A stretch of DNA of 64,000 bases from Valencia hispanica (GCA_963556495.2 OY747703.1:33186296-33250295), one strand, 5' to 3'. Shown: positions 22,241-43,789, counted from the stretch's first letter. The notes: generated by a model from the letters alone, not told the origin. Made by a program: numbers and translations.

Positions 22241-24060
22241 ATTTCATACTTTTGCTTCTCTAAACAAAAAAAATATTGATGTCTGTTTTTATTACAGAAA
22301 TATTTTTTGTCAGGTTTTTCAGATGTATATATTTATAAAGCAGCTTACTAAACATCCACCTGTAGAGGTAAATCCACATTTGTAACTCTTGGGTTATCCT
22401 TTCTATTTCTATTGAGTTAATTTTCTTCAAAACAATTTGAATCAGATGATATTTAACTAATTGTTTCAAGACATCATTTTGTTCAGTGCTCTTGAGCGTG
22501 TACTTCTTGGGAGTCGCATTGTGAGAAATAAAACACCTTTTCGTACATATTTTAATGTAACATATCTATGTGACGTTATAACCAGTAGTACCTCTACTGA
22601 AATATTTATATACTGAGTGCAATTAATTGTATTAGTATAATTTGTTTTTTTTAATAAACCTGCTCTCAGAACAAAATATCTATTCTATATTTTTTTTGTT
22701 TGTTGAAGCTGTCGTTCCAGCAAACTGATCATCACCTTACCTACCCATCATTAGTTTAGGTGTGAACCAAAGAAAGAAAAACAGAAGCAAACCATCCAAC
22801 ACATCTTGGACAGGCTATGCAAATCCTTTATTACATGTCTCCCTATGGGCAGCCATCAAACGAAATGACCACTCATTCATCTGCAGCAGCAAACTTTTAA
22901 ACAAATGCCTACTCAGAGTGTTTGTGCAACAATCACACAGCTCTACATGAGCACCCGTGTAGTCTATATCAGTATGCTCACTAATGAGGTGCAGTCATTG
23001 CTCCCTGGGTGATACAGATGGTAAATATGCTCCGATTGCATATGCAGTTCAGACTGTCAGTCTGCATTAAAGATGGAATGGTATCAGAAATGTAGGTTGC
23101 ATAAGTGAGGCAGTGGCCAACCAGACAAAGAAACACACAATGCTTTTTTTAACAACAGTCCCAGGGGCCTTCTCCTGCCATGCTGTGAGTGCTTGGGGGT
23201 GTCCACCAGAGGGAGCTGTAACAAAGGACAAAAACATGAACACGCCTTAACGCTTGGAAGCAGGAAGCTTACAAAAAGTGTGCTTTTACAAAAACGTGGA
23301 CTACAAAAATCTGGCAGTTGTTGTCCTGCCAACCATCTGTACTGATATAGAAATAGTTGGGAAATATGGTTGGAGTTGATTTCACACACCCACACATGCA
23401 GACATCCATTTTTATCTTTTCCTAGAAAATGTTGAAATGAATGTTTAGACTGTGGCTATGAATCCACAATAGAATTTGTCACAAGCCAAAATGTCAGAAA
23501 AAACTCGTATCAAAATATGAATAAACATGCTAATGCTAGCTTAGCATTTTGACAAATAAAAAAAATCCTCAGCAGGAGCACACCCCAAGTTTATACAAGG
23601 CTGCTGCTTTGAAAACTAAAACTGAAATTATGGATATTTCAGGGGCTGCACTGTCAGAAAATTAGAGTGATGTTTGAGTTAAACCAAATCAGAGCAGCAT
23701 CATGAAGCTGTTCTGCAGAAAAACTTAGGTTGGGCCAGATATCCATTGCTGTCAGTATAGAATAAAAAGCTTTTAGAGCTTCAGGAACGTAATAGTTGCA
23801 TAAAAATCACAATACTAATGCAGATCATATGATACTGATGGAATGTAGTGTGCTATTTTGCTGTATATACATGTAAATGATTTTGATGAAGTATCAAATT
23901 GTGACTTGGGCCAGTCTGTTGTGAGGTGGTTGCCTAAATGAGCCAGGGCAGTTTTGAATTAAATCTCAAAATGGTATCCTAATTGCATACCACTGGATTG
24001 ACTTTGGCAAATTATCTGGCTTCAAAGTAGACAAGTAAGTTTGATGGAACAAAAGCCTGT
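22241..24060. other. intergenic, no gene recognised
   Basis: AT-rich sequence without a supported exon or repeat family, except a CTCF-like word at 23202. Confidence 0.5.
23202..23219 (+). promoter_or_regulatory. CTCF-like motif
   Basis: TCCACCAGAGGGAGCTG matches the CTCF core except for A in place of C near the 3' side. It is intergenic between alyref and scrn2. Confidence 0.35.
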
Positions 24061-24074
24061 GTTTGCATGACCTT

Positions 24075-24205
24075 CAACCCATCCATCCATCCATTTTCTC
24101 TACTCGTCATTACTATGCAGGGTTACGGGGGGGTGCCTATCTCTAGCTGTCATGGGGCGAGCGGCAGGGTACACCCTGGACAGGTCACCAGTCCATTGCA
24201 GTGAC
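24075..24205 (-). repeat. fish SINE/LINE tail with (CCAT)n
   Basis: (CCAT)n is followed by ATGCAGGGTTACGGGGGGGT, then GGCGAGCGGCAGGGTACACC and CTGGACAGGTCACCAGTCCA. This is the same family as 45115-45222, 50877-51182 and 59955-60036. Confidence 0.65.
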
Positions 24206-24219
24206 CTTCAACCATTTGG

Positions 24220-24850
24220 GTTATTTGTGTATCGATAGGTTTGTAAATGTAAGCGTGTTTGTGTTGTGTAGTTGTGTCTAAGGGAATTTGTCACCAAAAG
24301 ATGCAAAGCGTGGAAAACTTGCAACACTCTGCGCCTAAGAGGAGAAAAGGGCAAAAGGCCTAAGCCCCCGAAGAGTTCAGCAGCCCCAGGCAAAAATACA
24401 CCACATCAGAGCAGCCATACAACCGTCACAAAGTCAGGTTGTCAGTGACCCGCAGGAGCATCAGCCCACAGGCCAAAAAGGCACAGACAGAGGAGGAATG
24501 CACCGAATTCCCCATCCCAGCACCAGTTCCATTACCTCCATTGCAGGGCAAGAATGAAATCCTGCTCCAGTCTGAGCCCCACCAGAACAATACTACATCT
24601 AGGGTAGCACCTCCCATCACCATCAACCGCCCATCCCTTGAGACCTGATCAGAGACCCCAGGCCATCCCTCATATCTCCAGACCCTGTCGAACCAATCCA
24701 GGTGCAAAGGCAGGAACAAAACAGGACCATACCTTTGACTTTTATGGACACTTGTTTTTTTTCTTACAGGAGATGTTCTGGAGAAGTCTGCTAAAGAGCC
24801 TTTTATTTGTGTTAAAAAATGGAAACCTCTAAAATATAAAAGACAACACC
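24220..24850. other. unclassified GC-moderate segment downstream of scrn2
   Basis: A Pro/Gln-rich open frame (24439-24648, plus) and a longer minus frame (24426-24869) overlap here. Neither has a recognisable domain or splice context. The base composition is more balanced than the surroundings, which suggests an old repeat or LINE ORF1 remnant. Confidence 0.25.
24802..24807 (-). terminator. scrn2: candidate scrn2 polyadenylation signal
   Basis: AATAAA on the minus strand lies about 250 bases beyond the scrn2 stop codon. The assignment is by position only. Confidence 0.35.
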
Positions 24851-25058
24851 CAGGCCCAGATTTGCTCACCCAACCTTTAAAAAATAATTAGTACTAAATA
24901 GCAAACCTAAAGGTGGAAATTCCTTGTCACAGATGACTGTTCTTTACCGTGCAACAAAAATGTTACCTTGAAAGTTTTACTTTGTGGATCCGAAACTACA
25001 TTTCGTATTCATGCTCAAGATTCAACACTAAACAGAGTCCCTGATGCCTCCCACCTTC

Positions 25059-34864
<9,806 letters not shown>

Positions 34865-35350
34865 TTAAATCATGCCAAATAAGCACTTTCTCGTGTAAAC
34901 AACCCTGTGAGTCTGACAAGAGTGTTTGACATCCGGCGCAAATGAGCGAGCCTCCGCCCTTTAACCCGAACTTGCACGTGAGGAGTCAAGAGGAAGAGAT
35001 CCCTCCGCTCCAGCCGCTGCACTGCCCATCCCTTCTCACGCACGGATTAGGTGGCAGTCTTGTCCAGAGAACTTTACTGACCCTAATCTCCTCAAATCCG
35101 ACCCCCATGTTGCTTTATTATCGCTCCCCGCACACGCATTCGCCACGGCGAATCGCTCCGATCCGGAAATAATGTGTGAGGGATAAAAGTAAAAGTGTGC
35201 GGACGGCAGAAGCGGCGTGTAGCGGCGGGGGCTCGCTGTTTGCAAATATCGGTGTTTATTACCAGAGATTAGGCCCTGCGCTGCCACTGTCCGAGCCGTG
35301 GCTTCGGCTCTTCTTATTTCCAGGAAATACGAGGGGGATACAATAAAAGG

Positions 35351-35379
35351 TGGGGAGGGAGGGAGGGAGGGAGGGGAGG
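35351..35379 (+). repeat. (GGGA)n tract, G-quadruplex-capable
   Basis: There are six consecutive G-triplet or longer runs with one-base A spacers, within about 70-100 bp of the probable scrn2 5'-UTR exon. Confidence 0.8.
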
Positions 35380-35444
35380 TTGGATCTGGAGGGATCGTAG
35401 CGTCTAAACTACAGCTAAAAGTGCGTTGGCAGGAATACATTTAC

Positions 35445-35530
35445 CTGTGCTTATTTTGTTTCGGTGGGAGCGGACGGCCAGCTGGGAGAAGACGGGCAGT
35501 TTGTAGAAACCGAGTCACGTGACCGAGAAA
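35445..35530 (-). promoter_or_regulatory. scrn2: scrn2 probable 5'-UTR exon and promoter with palindromic E-box
   Basis: The minus strand offers donor CACAGGTAAATG after base 35445 to pair with the acceptor just before the scrn2 start codon. At 35514-35523 lies GTCACGTGAC, a perfect palindromic E-box of the type bound by USF/MITF/TFEB factors. The region from 34940 to 35560 is CpG-enriched. Confidence 0.5.
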
Positions 35531-36465
35531 TCCAAAGGTCTGTATTTAAAGGTCTCGTCTCGTCTGGCCACAAACAGCTCATCGTCTCTCAGAGTCCGGT
35601 TTACAGTGATGATGCAGCTTTTTTTTTTATTATCATGGGTCTGTCTCTTACTGGCTGCAAACTCAAAGCTGACGTCGCACTTGTAATCATGGGAATCCCT
35701 GCAAGTTTATACCAAACTGTGCAATCCATGAAAATTAAGATATCTGTTGACAGGACTGCTATTAGTCATGTTTACAATTTAGACCTTCTTTTTAAAAGTG
35801 AAAAACACAAGTTGTGTTTGCAACTAGTCTGCCAATGTGAAACATGGTAGTGGCAGAATCATGCTGTGTGGTGTCATAATGTGGACTTTGTGGATGGGGT
35901 GTATTTGTATTCTATACATTAGGTATTATATTAATTGGTTTAACCTTGCTTTGATTTTAGTTACTTATTGTGTTTGTAGACCCTTTTCTTGTTTTACTTT
36001 GTTGCTGTGATCCCTTTGTGCACTATGTTCAATTAAGTTCCAGCTTATTTGTCCCTTTTTCTGTTTTTGTCCCCTATTTGTTCTTACTTTTTGGTAATTC
36101 TCTGTTGGGAATGGTTTGCTTTTCTTTTTTTATGAGTCTATCCGTTACTGCCGCAAAATAACAGACAGTGTCAGACCTATAATCATAGGAACCCCTGCGA
36201 CTTTTTACAAACTTGTGCATTCCATGAAAACCAAACAATAAATGAGGCTGTCTTAATCAATGAATCCACAAATCAGGTTTTACTGAAAGAATGAAAGAAG
36301 AAAGCCATTCATGAAGTTAGTCATACATTTCAAGAATGGCTGCTGTGGCACACATGGAGGGCCAAGGCCCCTGTTTCAGTAACTACCCTCCCAGATATGG
36401 AACTCTAGGTCTTGTAGGCTCTTTGTTAGGTTTTATTGTTAAGCTCCTGGTACTTCTGATTTTCC

Positions 36466-36633
36466 ATGTATTGCTTTGCCTGTATCATGTGTAATGTGTG
36501 TTTCTTTTACTTTTAATTTCCAATGTTATATTCCATGTCTGTTTGTTTTTTAAATCACCAAATCATGTAAAGCACCTTGAATTACCCTGCTGTTGAAAGT
36601 GTGCTATACAAATACAATTGCCTTGCCTTTGCC
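36466..36633 (+). repeat. LINE 3' end, second copy of the 20.4-kb LINE tail
   Basis: It is near-identical to 20380-20547, with the same ATCATGTGTAATGTGTGTTT, AAAGCACCTTGAATTACCCT and GTGCTATACAAAT words ending in TTGCC repeats. It is strongly 5'-truncated. Confidence 0.8.
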
Positions 36634-36794
36634 TGATAGCATGGTGGCTTCCAGTTGTACTTGGAGCACATTTCTAAGCTGGAACGTTACACTGATCTTT
36701 GCAAATAAGGAAAGGTATTGATCCATCAACCATTTGTGGACGGTTGAAGGCATCGGGCTAAGGAAGACATGATGTGAAAAGTTTGCAAGTGGAA

Positions 36795-36852
36795 AAAACC
36801 TGTGTTGAAAGTTAGAACTATAATAAAACCTGTGTTGAAAGTTAGAACTATA
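36795..36852 (+). repeat. 30-bp tandem duplication
   Basis: The segment around CCTGTGTTGAAAGTTAGAAC is repeated twice at a 30-bp period without mismatch. Confidence 0.9.
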
Positions 36853-38884
36853 TGTTGAGGAAATCCAAATATGGTATACGTGCTGTCTGGAGGTCTATAA
36901 AAGAGGCTGTGTCTAAAGATCAACAGGAATTCTTCTGTGATTCGGCTGAAGTACTTCATGATTTGTTTGCTGTGTTTGAGATAGAACAATTTTCTGTTCT
37001 ACTGAAGCCATGTCTGTAGCGCTTTCTCCCTGAAGCATCCTCACATTGGCAGTTTGAAGGCAACCACCCATCATACACAACAGCATCTTTTCCTGTTTTT
37101 TGTGTTTGTTCTTTTGTATCCTTCTCTGGACTCTGTTTTTTTTAAGTCTTCTGGTTTTCTTAATTAAATCCTCCATGTATTATAAACCTGCATACCTTGT
37201 GTCTGCGTCTTAGACCTCCACAATCATAACAATCTGCCACACTAACAGTACGCATTATTCTAAACACTCAAAAAGCATGCTGGTGGCAGCATTGTGCTGT
37301 AAGATGTCATGATCTGAAGCACTTTGTTTATTTTGTATTTGTGTAGTGTATTTTAAGTCTTTTATATCTTGGTTACGGTTTTATTTAGAGCTTTATGCTT
37401 TAGTTACTGATTCTTTTTGTGGAACTTTGTTCCTGTTTTAGATTGGGTAGTGTGCTTCCTTTGTGCGCTATGTTTTACTTATTCTAATACATTTGTTCTG
37501 TCACTCCTGTTTCTGAATTAGTTTGTCTTTTTAGTCATTCTTATATCAGGTTATGTTCAGTTTTTTCATAAGTCTATTTTTTACTAAAGTACTCTCATTT
37601 ACGTCAAGCTTATAATCATGGGAATCCATGTAAGTTTTTACACACCAGCAAAATCTATTACGTATTAATTAATTGCTAAACTGAAAGATATCCTCTTCAA
37701 ATGAAAAAACCCCAGAGTGCATCTTGTCCATATATAGAACTGTAGGCCTTGCCCTTTTTTTTACAGTTATTATTATTTAAGCAGACTCAACTCAAATGGT
37801 ATTTTTTTAAGTGAAAACATTGGTTCTGAAGGTGACTTGTTCCAACATTACTGACGTGCAGGGTTAGGGTTTTTGTGTTCATTAGGTGCAAAATCATGAC
37901 AATTTTTTGACTAAGCCTGTTATCTCTGCAAAAAACTGCTTTTGTGTTTTCCAATTTTTCTGTCAATGGGTAACAAAGCTGTCAGCCACATAACTTTCCT
38001 ACAAACTTTTTTTGCAGCAAGTGTGTGTGGCTTAAAGATTGGTGGAAAGGTTTGGAGTTGTCAGTTTTAGCCACTGGATGTCACTACATTCAATCCACTT
38101 GACCTTTAAAATTTTAGAAAGCCCAGTTTTTTGTTCACATAATAACATGTTTTAAACAGATTAGGATTGAAATGAACGTTTTCACCCATCACAAACATAA
38201 TAAATGTGTCATAATAAAGATGTATGCCTTCGGATATCTTTATGAAATGCATTATATCTGTAGCAAAGCAAAATGCAATGTACATTTGCATCATTAGATT
38301 ATATTGAATAAAAGTTGTACGACATCTGAGTACTAAGTGGAATAATACTGAGTGTAACAAGTTAAATACATGTTTATCTTTGCTGTATAAATAGGTCACA
38401 GTCTTTGGCTCAGTGACACTGCTCCTGCACAGCACTGGTTTTTACCGGTCTCTGAATCCCCTGTTGGCTAATCAGTGTAATTAAAGTTTGTGTGTGGTGT
38501 CAGTAGTTTATTGAGTGGGTGTGTCTCCCCTGATGTTTCATTGAATTATGTCGCTGGCACTCCCTGTCTCAGACTTTGGAGACACACTCAGTCCCCAGCA
38601 CAGTGTAGCTGCATTTTGGAAACCGCTGATTGATTTTCAAGGGTAAACCCCTGTGTTTTACTTTGGTAATTTTTACAGTAACTGCTTCTTTAGTGTTTGG
38701 TCCCTAACCCATGCGAATACCACGGATCCACTGTTTCTGAGTTTTTGCAGTACTCTGGACTGCGTTCGATAGTCTCTAGTTACAAATCATACATATGTGG
38801 ACTGGCAAGATTTTTCTAAAGCACAATTTGAGATTTATTTGTTCTTATTGTGTTTATAAATAAATAAAAATGCATCTTCAATTA

Positions 38885-40385
38885 CACTCAACAAAAATAT
38901 AAACGCAACACCTTTGTTTCTGCTCCCATTTTTCAAGAGATGGACTTAAAGATCTAAAATTCATTCCAGATACACAATATTACCATTTCTCTCAAACATT
39001 GTTCACAAATCAGTCTAAATGTGTGAAAGTGAGCCCTTATGCTTTGCTGAGATAATCCATCCCACCTCACAGGTGTGCCACATTAAGATGCTGATCTGAC
39101 ATCATGATTAGTGCACAGGTGTACCTTATACTGCCCACAATGAAAGGCCACCCTGGAATGTGGAGTTTTTTGCTTTATTGGGGTCTGGGGACTCAGAACC
39201 GGTCAGTATCTGGTGTGACCACCATTTGCCTCATGCAGTGAAACACATCTTCTTCGCATAGAGTTTATCAGATTGTCAATTGTGGCCTGTGGAATGTTAG
39301 TCCACTCCTCTTCAATGGCTGTGCGAAGTTGTTGGATATTAGTGGGAACTGGTACACGAACTGGTACACGCTGTCGTATACACCGGTCAAGCACATCCCG
39401 AACATGCTCAATGGGTGCCATAACAGACTTGTGTGGGCAAATGCTCACATTCGATGGCGTCTGGCATGTTGGAGAGGTGTTCTCTTCACGGATGAATCTC
39501 GGTTTACATTGTTCAGGGCAGATGGCAGACAGCGTGTGTGGCGTCGTGTGGGTGAGCGCTTTGCTGATGTCAATGTTGTGGATCGAGTGGCCCATGGTGG
39601 TGGTGGGGTTGTGGTATGGGCAGGCATCTGTTATGGACGAAGAACACAGGTGCATTTTATTGATGGCATTTTAAATGCACAGAGATACCGTGATGAGATC
39701 CTAAGGCCCATTGTTGTGCCATACATCCATGAACATAACCTCATGTTTCAGCAAGATAATGCATGGCCCCATGTTGCAAGGATCTGTACACAATTCTTGG
39801 AAGCTGAAAATGTCCCAGTTCTTGCATGGCCAGCATACTCACCGGACATGTCACCTAATGAGAATGTTCGGGATGTGCTTGACCGGCGTATACGACAGCG
39901 TGTACCAGTTCGTGTACCAGTTCCCACTAATATCCAACAACTTCGCACAGCCATTGAAGAGGAGTGGACCAACATTCCACAGGCCACAATTGACAATCTG
40001 ATAAACTCTATGCGAAGAAGATGTGTTGCACTGCATGAGGCAAATGGTGGTCACACCAGATACTGACCGGTTCTGAGTCCCCAGACCCCCAATAAAGCAA
40101 AAAACTCCACATTCCAGGGTGGCCTTTCATTGTGGGCAGTATAAGGTACACCTGTGCACTAATCATGATGTCAGATCAGCATCTTAATGTGGCACACCTG
40201 TGAGGTGGGATGGATTATCTCAGCAAAGCATAAGGGCTCACTTTCACACATTTAGACTGATTTGTGAACAATGTTTGAGAGAAATGGTAATATTGTGTAT
40301 CTGGAATGAATTTTAGATCTTTAAGTCCATCTCATGAAAAATGGGAGCAGAAACAAAGGTGTTGCGTTTATATTTTTGTTGAGTG
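38885..40385 (+). mobile_element. palindromic Tc1-like transposon with 537-bp inverted arms
   Basis: Terminal words CACTCAACAAAAATATAAAC and its inverse are flanked by TA (38883-38884, 40386-40387). The left arm (38885-39421) is the near-identical reverse complement of the right arm (39848-40385), including coding sequence for the transposase C-terminus. The 426-bp loop keeps the DDE core. An open frame of 245 aa (39329-40066) has LFTDESRFT, FQQDNAWPH and SPNENV with 34 residues between the second Asp and the Glu (DD34E). The N-terminal paired HTH DNA-binding region is absent and replaced by antisense arm sequence. Confidence 0.92.
39329..40066 (+). CDS. Tc1-like transposase, catalytic core without DNA-binding domain
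   Basis: The 245-residue uninterrupted frame falls in three parts. About 30 residues are encoded by the antisense left arm. The native transposase from about NRLVWANAHIRW follows, with first Asp in FTDESRF, second in QQDNAWPH and Glu in SPNENV. The conserved tail ends ALHEANGGHTRY. Tc1 transposases of about 340 aa carry two N-terminal helix-turn-helix motifs needed for terminal-repeat binding, and these are missing. The intact triad suggests recent decay. Self-mobilisation is unlikely; cross-mobilisation is possible in principle. Confidence 0.8.
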   Translation: MLDISGNWYTNWYTLSYTPVKHIPNMLNGCHNRLVWANAHIRWRLACWRGVLFTDESRFTLFRADGRQRVWRRVGERFADVNVVDRVAHGGGGVVVWAGICYGRRTQVHFIDGILNAQRYRDEILRPIVVPYIHEHNLMFQQDNAWPHVARICTQFLEAENVPVLAWPAYSPDMSPNENVRDVLDRRIRQRVPVRVPVPTNIQQLRTAIEEEWTNIPQATIDNLINSMRRRCVALHEANGGHTRY

Positions 40386-40429
40386 TATTTCTTTGAAGTC
40401 TGAGTCATGTGAAGATTGGGATAAGCATG

Positions 40430-42050
40430 AAAAGCATACCATTTCAACTGGTCGAACTTGGATTAAATTGATGAAGACCACCTAAATATTTCAAGAATGT
40501 CCTTCTGGCTCTTTTTGGGCAAAAAAAACAATAGTATTTCACAAGTCTGTATGTAAAAAAGATAGGAAAATGTATTTTGATTTAATTTCAATCCTTGCTA
40601 ATAAGTATCAAGAGTCTTTGTTTCTTCTTTATCTGTTTCATCATTGTGTGTCTGACCTTGATGGTCAACATGACATTTTTCTGGACAATATATTTTAATT
40701 TATTTTCCTTTAAATTAACCTTTGAGATCTCATAAATTCCTGACCACCAGGATTTGATCATGTGTTTTGGGATTGTAGATCAAAACTTTTGTACATGTTT
40801 TTTCTACATTTTAGGTTCCTGGTGTTTAGGTTTTACGGTGTGCACCCGGTAGCGGAACCTAAACACAAAAGACTCAGCTCAACAGCAGAGTTTCTTTCAC
40901 TTTGGTTTTATGAGACAAACCACTCGGCTGGCTAGATATAGTTGCTGAATAAACGAGTACTGCAGTCCTTTCTTTGGAATAATAATAACCGAACAGCAAA
41001 CAAAAACTGCATCACGCGTTTTAAAACAGCTTTGTCAAAAAGAATCCGAGAAATGTTTTCTTTAGTCATGCGAACCAGCTAAGCTGCACTGACTAACGTA
41101 CGTGATTCTTTCTTTGAGCCAATTGTTTTTAAGTCAATGAGCACTGCTAGTTATTATGCACACCAGCAGATTTCAGTTTTAAAATGTACTCAGGTTGCAT
41201 GTTTTGATGGTACCGTCATGACGAATGAGCTTTTTACCAGTTCACTTGCACACATGAGTAGCAGTTTGTCTGCTTCAAATGCTCTACCCAAGCTTATCTG
41301 TCAAGAGCAAACACCTGGACCCCACTGAATCCCACTTATGCCAATTGGGAGGAGGTGTTGAGTTATTTTGCAAAGCAGCACGCTCCTGAGTGATGTCTCC
41401 ACACAGCCCTTGGGGAACGCTGATGGCGATGGGGCTGAAAAGTTGAGAAATCTGTGAGAAGACATCCTGTTACCTGAACGGCAACAGGCAACTTCCACTC
41501 CCTCCTCCGGCCTTTCATCTCCTGGAGCGTGCTGACAAGCATCGCACATCCTGTCTGCCCTTACACAAAACACCATGAGAAGTAAACACCCACCTGAGCC
41601 AAAAGCAGACACACCCAAGAAAAGGCTTGCACACGTAAACAGCACACACGCACACTCACCAACGTACACACACGGAACTCTGAGTGTAAGCGAGCACAGA
41701 CATAGTGAAACTAACAGATAAGCATGAATTGTAAATGCATTCATGTGTCAAACTTTGAAAGTAACAAGTTGTTATTTTGACTTACAGTCTGATGAACAAC
41801 AGGTTATTTTAAAGCTATAAAGGACATCAGATGTTTATGTTTGTCTCAACAAGTTTTAAATTACGTTTGTTTTCTGTCCTGATGGAGAATAAAAATAAAG
41901 CAGTCTTGATATGTCTTTTGAAGATAAATCCAAACAAGATTTCATCAGTTTATCAGCAACATGGCAGGTACCTTAATTACAGAGATGTCATTTTCAAGCA
42001 GATCTCTAAAAAAGAGGATTAGGGCTCTAAGGGTTAATACTTTAAAACAC
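40430..42050. other. intergenic, no gene recognised
   Basis: Contains a 147-codon minus-strand open frame (41301-41744). It has Cys-rich hydrophobic sequence but no recognisable domain or splice context. Treated as non-coding. Confidence 0.4.
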
Positions 42051-42059
42051 ATACTGCTT

Positions 42060-42470
42060 TGAGAAATGCTTTACTCATTAACCTTTCCACATTTTGTCAC
42101 TTTGCAATCACCAAGTTCAATGTATTGTTATTGGATTTAATGTGATATTACAACATGATGCAGGGTAAAATTGCAAAGTTGAAGAAACAGGATGGACGTC
42201 CTCACAAGAGCAGAAGTTATAGTTCAGTCCTTATCACTAACTTGTCCAATCATGTTGGACCAAAGCATCCCCACAAAATCACACTGCCAACACCATATTT
42301 GCCTGTTGGTATGTTGTTTTTCTGTTGTGCTTTGTAATGTAAAAGGATGTATATTTTCCAGAAAGTTTCACTTTTATCTCGTAAGTCCACACAGTGTTTT
42401 TTTTTAGGATGATTTTGGCAAATGTGAGCCATTCATGGTTTTCTGTTTATCAGCAGAGGGTTTGAACTCT
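42060..42470 (-). pseudogene. Tc1-like fragment, antisense
   Basis: Plus-strand words GACCAAAGCATCCCCACAAA, CTGCCAACACCATATTTGCC and AAGTCCACACAGTG are the reverse complement of the Tc1 transposase middle region. No frame survives. Confidence 0.55.
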
Positions 42471-42672
42471 TCCATAGATACTATTGTTTTCCAGTGTCTG
42501 TCTTAATAATAAATAATGAACACTGACCTTAACTGAGGTAAGTGAGGTTAGCTCCCCCTCTGTTAATCATTCAGCCTCCTTCAGCCTCCCTGACTCTCCT
42601 CCACAGCTGTTCCACATTCCCCTGATTAAGTTCACCTGAATTCAATGCCATCCTCCATCCTTATTCAATATA

Positions 42673-43221
42673 CAAACCCTTTCCAAAAATTAGAATATCA
42701 TGGAAAAGTTTATTTATTTCCACAATTCCATTCAAAACGTTAAACTTCCATATAGATTCACGGCCCACAACTTACGATTAAACTATTTCAAGTATTTAGT
42801 TGTTTATTTGTGCATAATTTGGGCTTCCAGCTCATAAAACTCACGGAAAACAGGAATTCAAAAAATTAGAATACGGTGAAGAAATCAGCCCAAATTTTAC
42901 AGGGCATGAATGTTTTAAACTGAGTGTCACACACCACTCATCTACTAAACTCAAATCATCTGCACAGGTTTTCCCAGGTGTCATTCAATTGCTTCACTTT
43001 GCTTCAATTGTCTCAGTTAAGTTCAATATGGGGAAGACTGCAGACTTGACAACTGGCCAGAAGACCATCATTGATACCCTCCATAGTAATTGAACTAAAT
43101 ACTTGAAATTGTTTAAGTTGTGATTCCTGAATCTATAATTTATGGAAGTTTAACATTTTGAATGGAATTATGGAAAGAAATAAACTTTTCCATGATATTC
43201 GAATTTTTTGGAAAGAGTCTG
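42673..43221 (+). mobile_element. Tc1/mariner-type MITE, 549 bp, with transposase start remnant
   Basis: Terminal repeats of about 45 bp (left CAAACCCTTTCCAAAAATTA, right the inverse of AATTTTTTGGAAAGAGTCTG) are flanked by TA at both sides. At 43028 an ATG opens MGKTADLTTGQKTIIDTL, the beginning of the parent element's transposase, before the sequence jumps to the right end. This is an internal deletion derivative. Confidence 0.78.
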
Positions 43222-43789
43222 TATAAGATGATTTTCTTTGTTCATTTCTTCTGTTACCATGACTGTACCACATGTCCTGGTACCCTCATGCTCAATTTGT
43301 AAGGCTATTTTATCATCAAATCATCTACCATGTGGATCCTCAGCTCTGGTATGCATTTAGGCCCTACATTAAATATTCAAAACATGACTTCTGAAATTAA
43401 ATCAGTATTTGAAAACTACATGTACTATTTACTCAGGTTATCTTTATCTGATATTAAATGTTGTTTTAGGATCTGAAAGATTTAAGTGAGACAAAAAAGC
43501 AAAAACAAAGACAAAAGGAGGGGGGGCAAATGCGTTTCACATAGGTAGACCAGAGTCCACATGTGTGTATTTTCATCTCAATATAAATCCAGCTGTTCTG
43601 TGAAGGCCTTAAAGGCTTGAACAAGAACAATATCCCAATCACTGAACTTCTCACAGAGCAATGTTCAATCCATCATCTGAAAATAGAAAAAGTATGGCTC
43701 AACCGCTCTCCTTTTTTGAGGATCTGTAAGACCACAGCCCAGACAAGAGGCAGGCAGAATCAAATTAAGAGTGAATCCTAGATTTTAAT

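Larger units (their letters stand above)
35610..37660. repeat. three diverged copies of a dispersed unit
   Basis: The word ATAATCATGGGAATCC (or close variant) followed by GCAAGTTT and a CCATGAAAA-type word occurs near 35680, 36180 and 37612. Each is preceded by a T-rich stretch with an AGTCTATC-like word. A shared partner (GGCAGCATTGTGCTGT type, then TGTCATAATG) occurs near 35850 and 37290. These look like serial insertions or duplications of one repeat. Confidence 0.5.

Noticed and set aside
24426..24869. 147-codon minus-strand open frame downstream of scrn2
   Set aside because: No recognisable domain, competing open frame on the other strand, and no splice or promoter context.
35036..35440. 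134-codon minus-strand frame in the scrn2 promoter region
   Set aside because: It would need to be coding in a CpG-rich promoter and has low-complexity Pro/Ser content from the (GGGA)n tract. No family match.
39203..39655. Minus-strand 150-codon frame in the palindromic element
   Set aside because: It is the inverted arm's copy of the transposase C-terminus, not an independent gene.
41301..41744. 147-codon minus-strand Cys-rich frame
   Set aside because: Starts and ends in AT-rich or low-complexity sequence and shows no family resemblance. Leu/Cys/Val content reflects CA/TG-rich composition.
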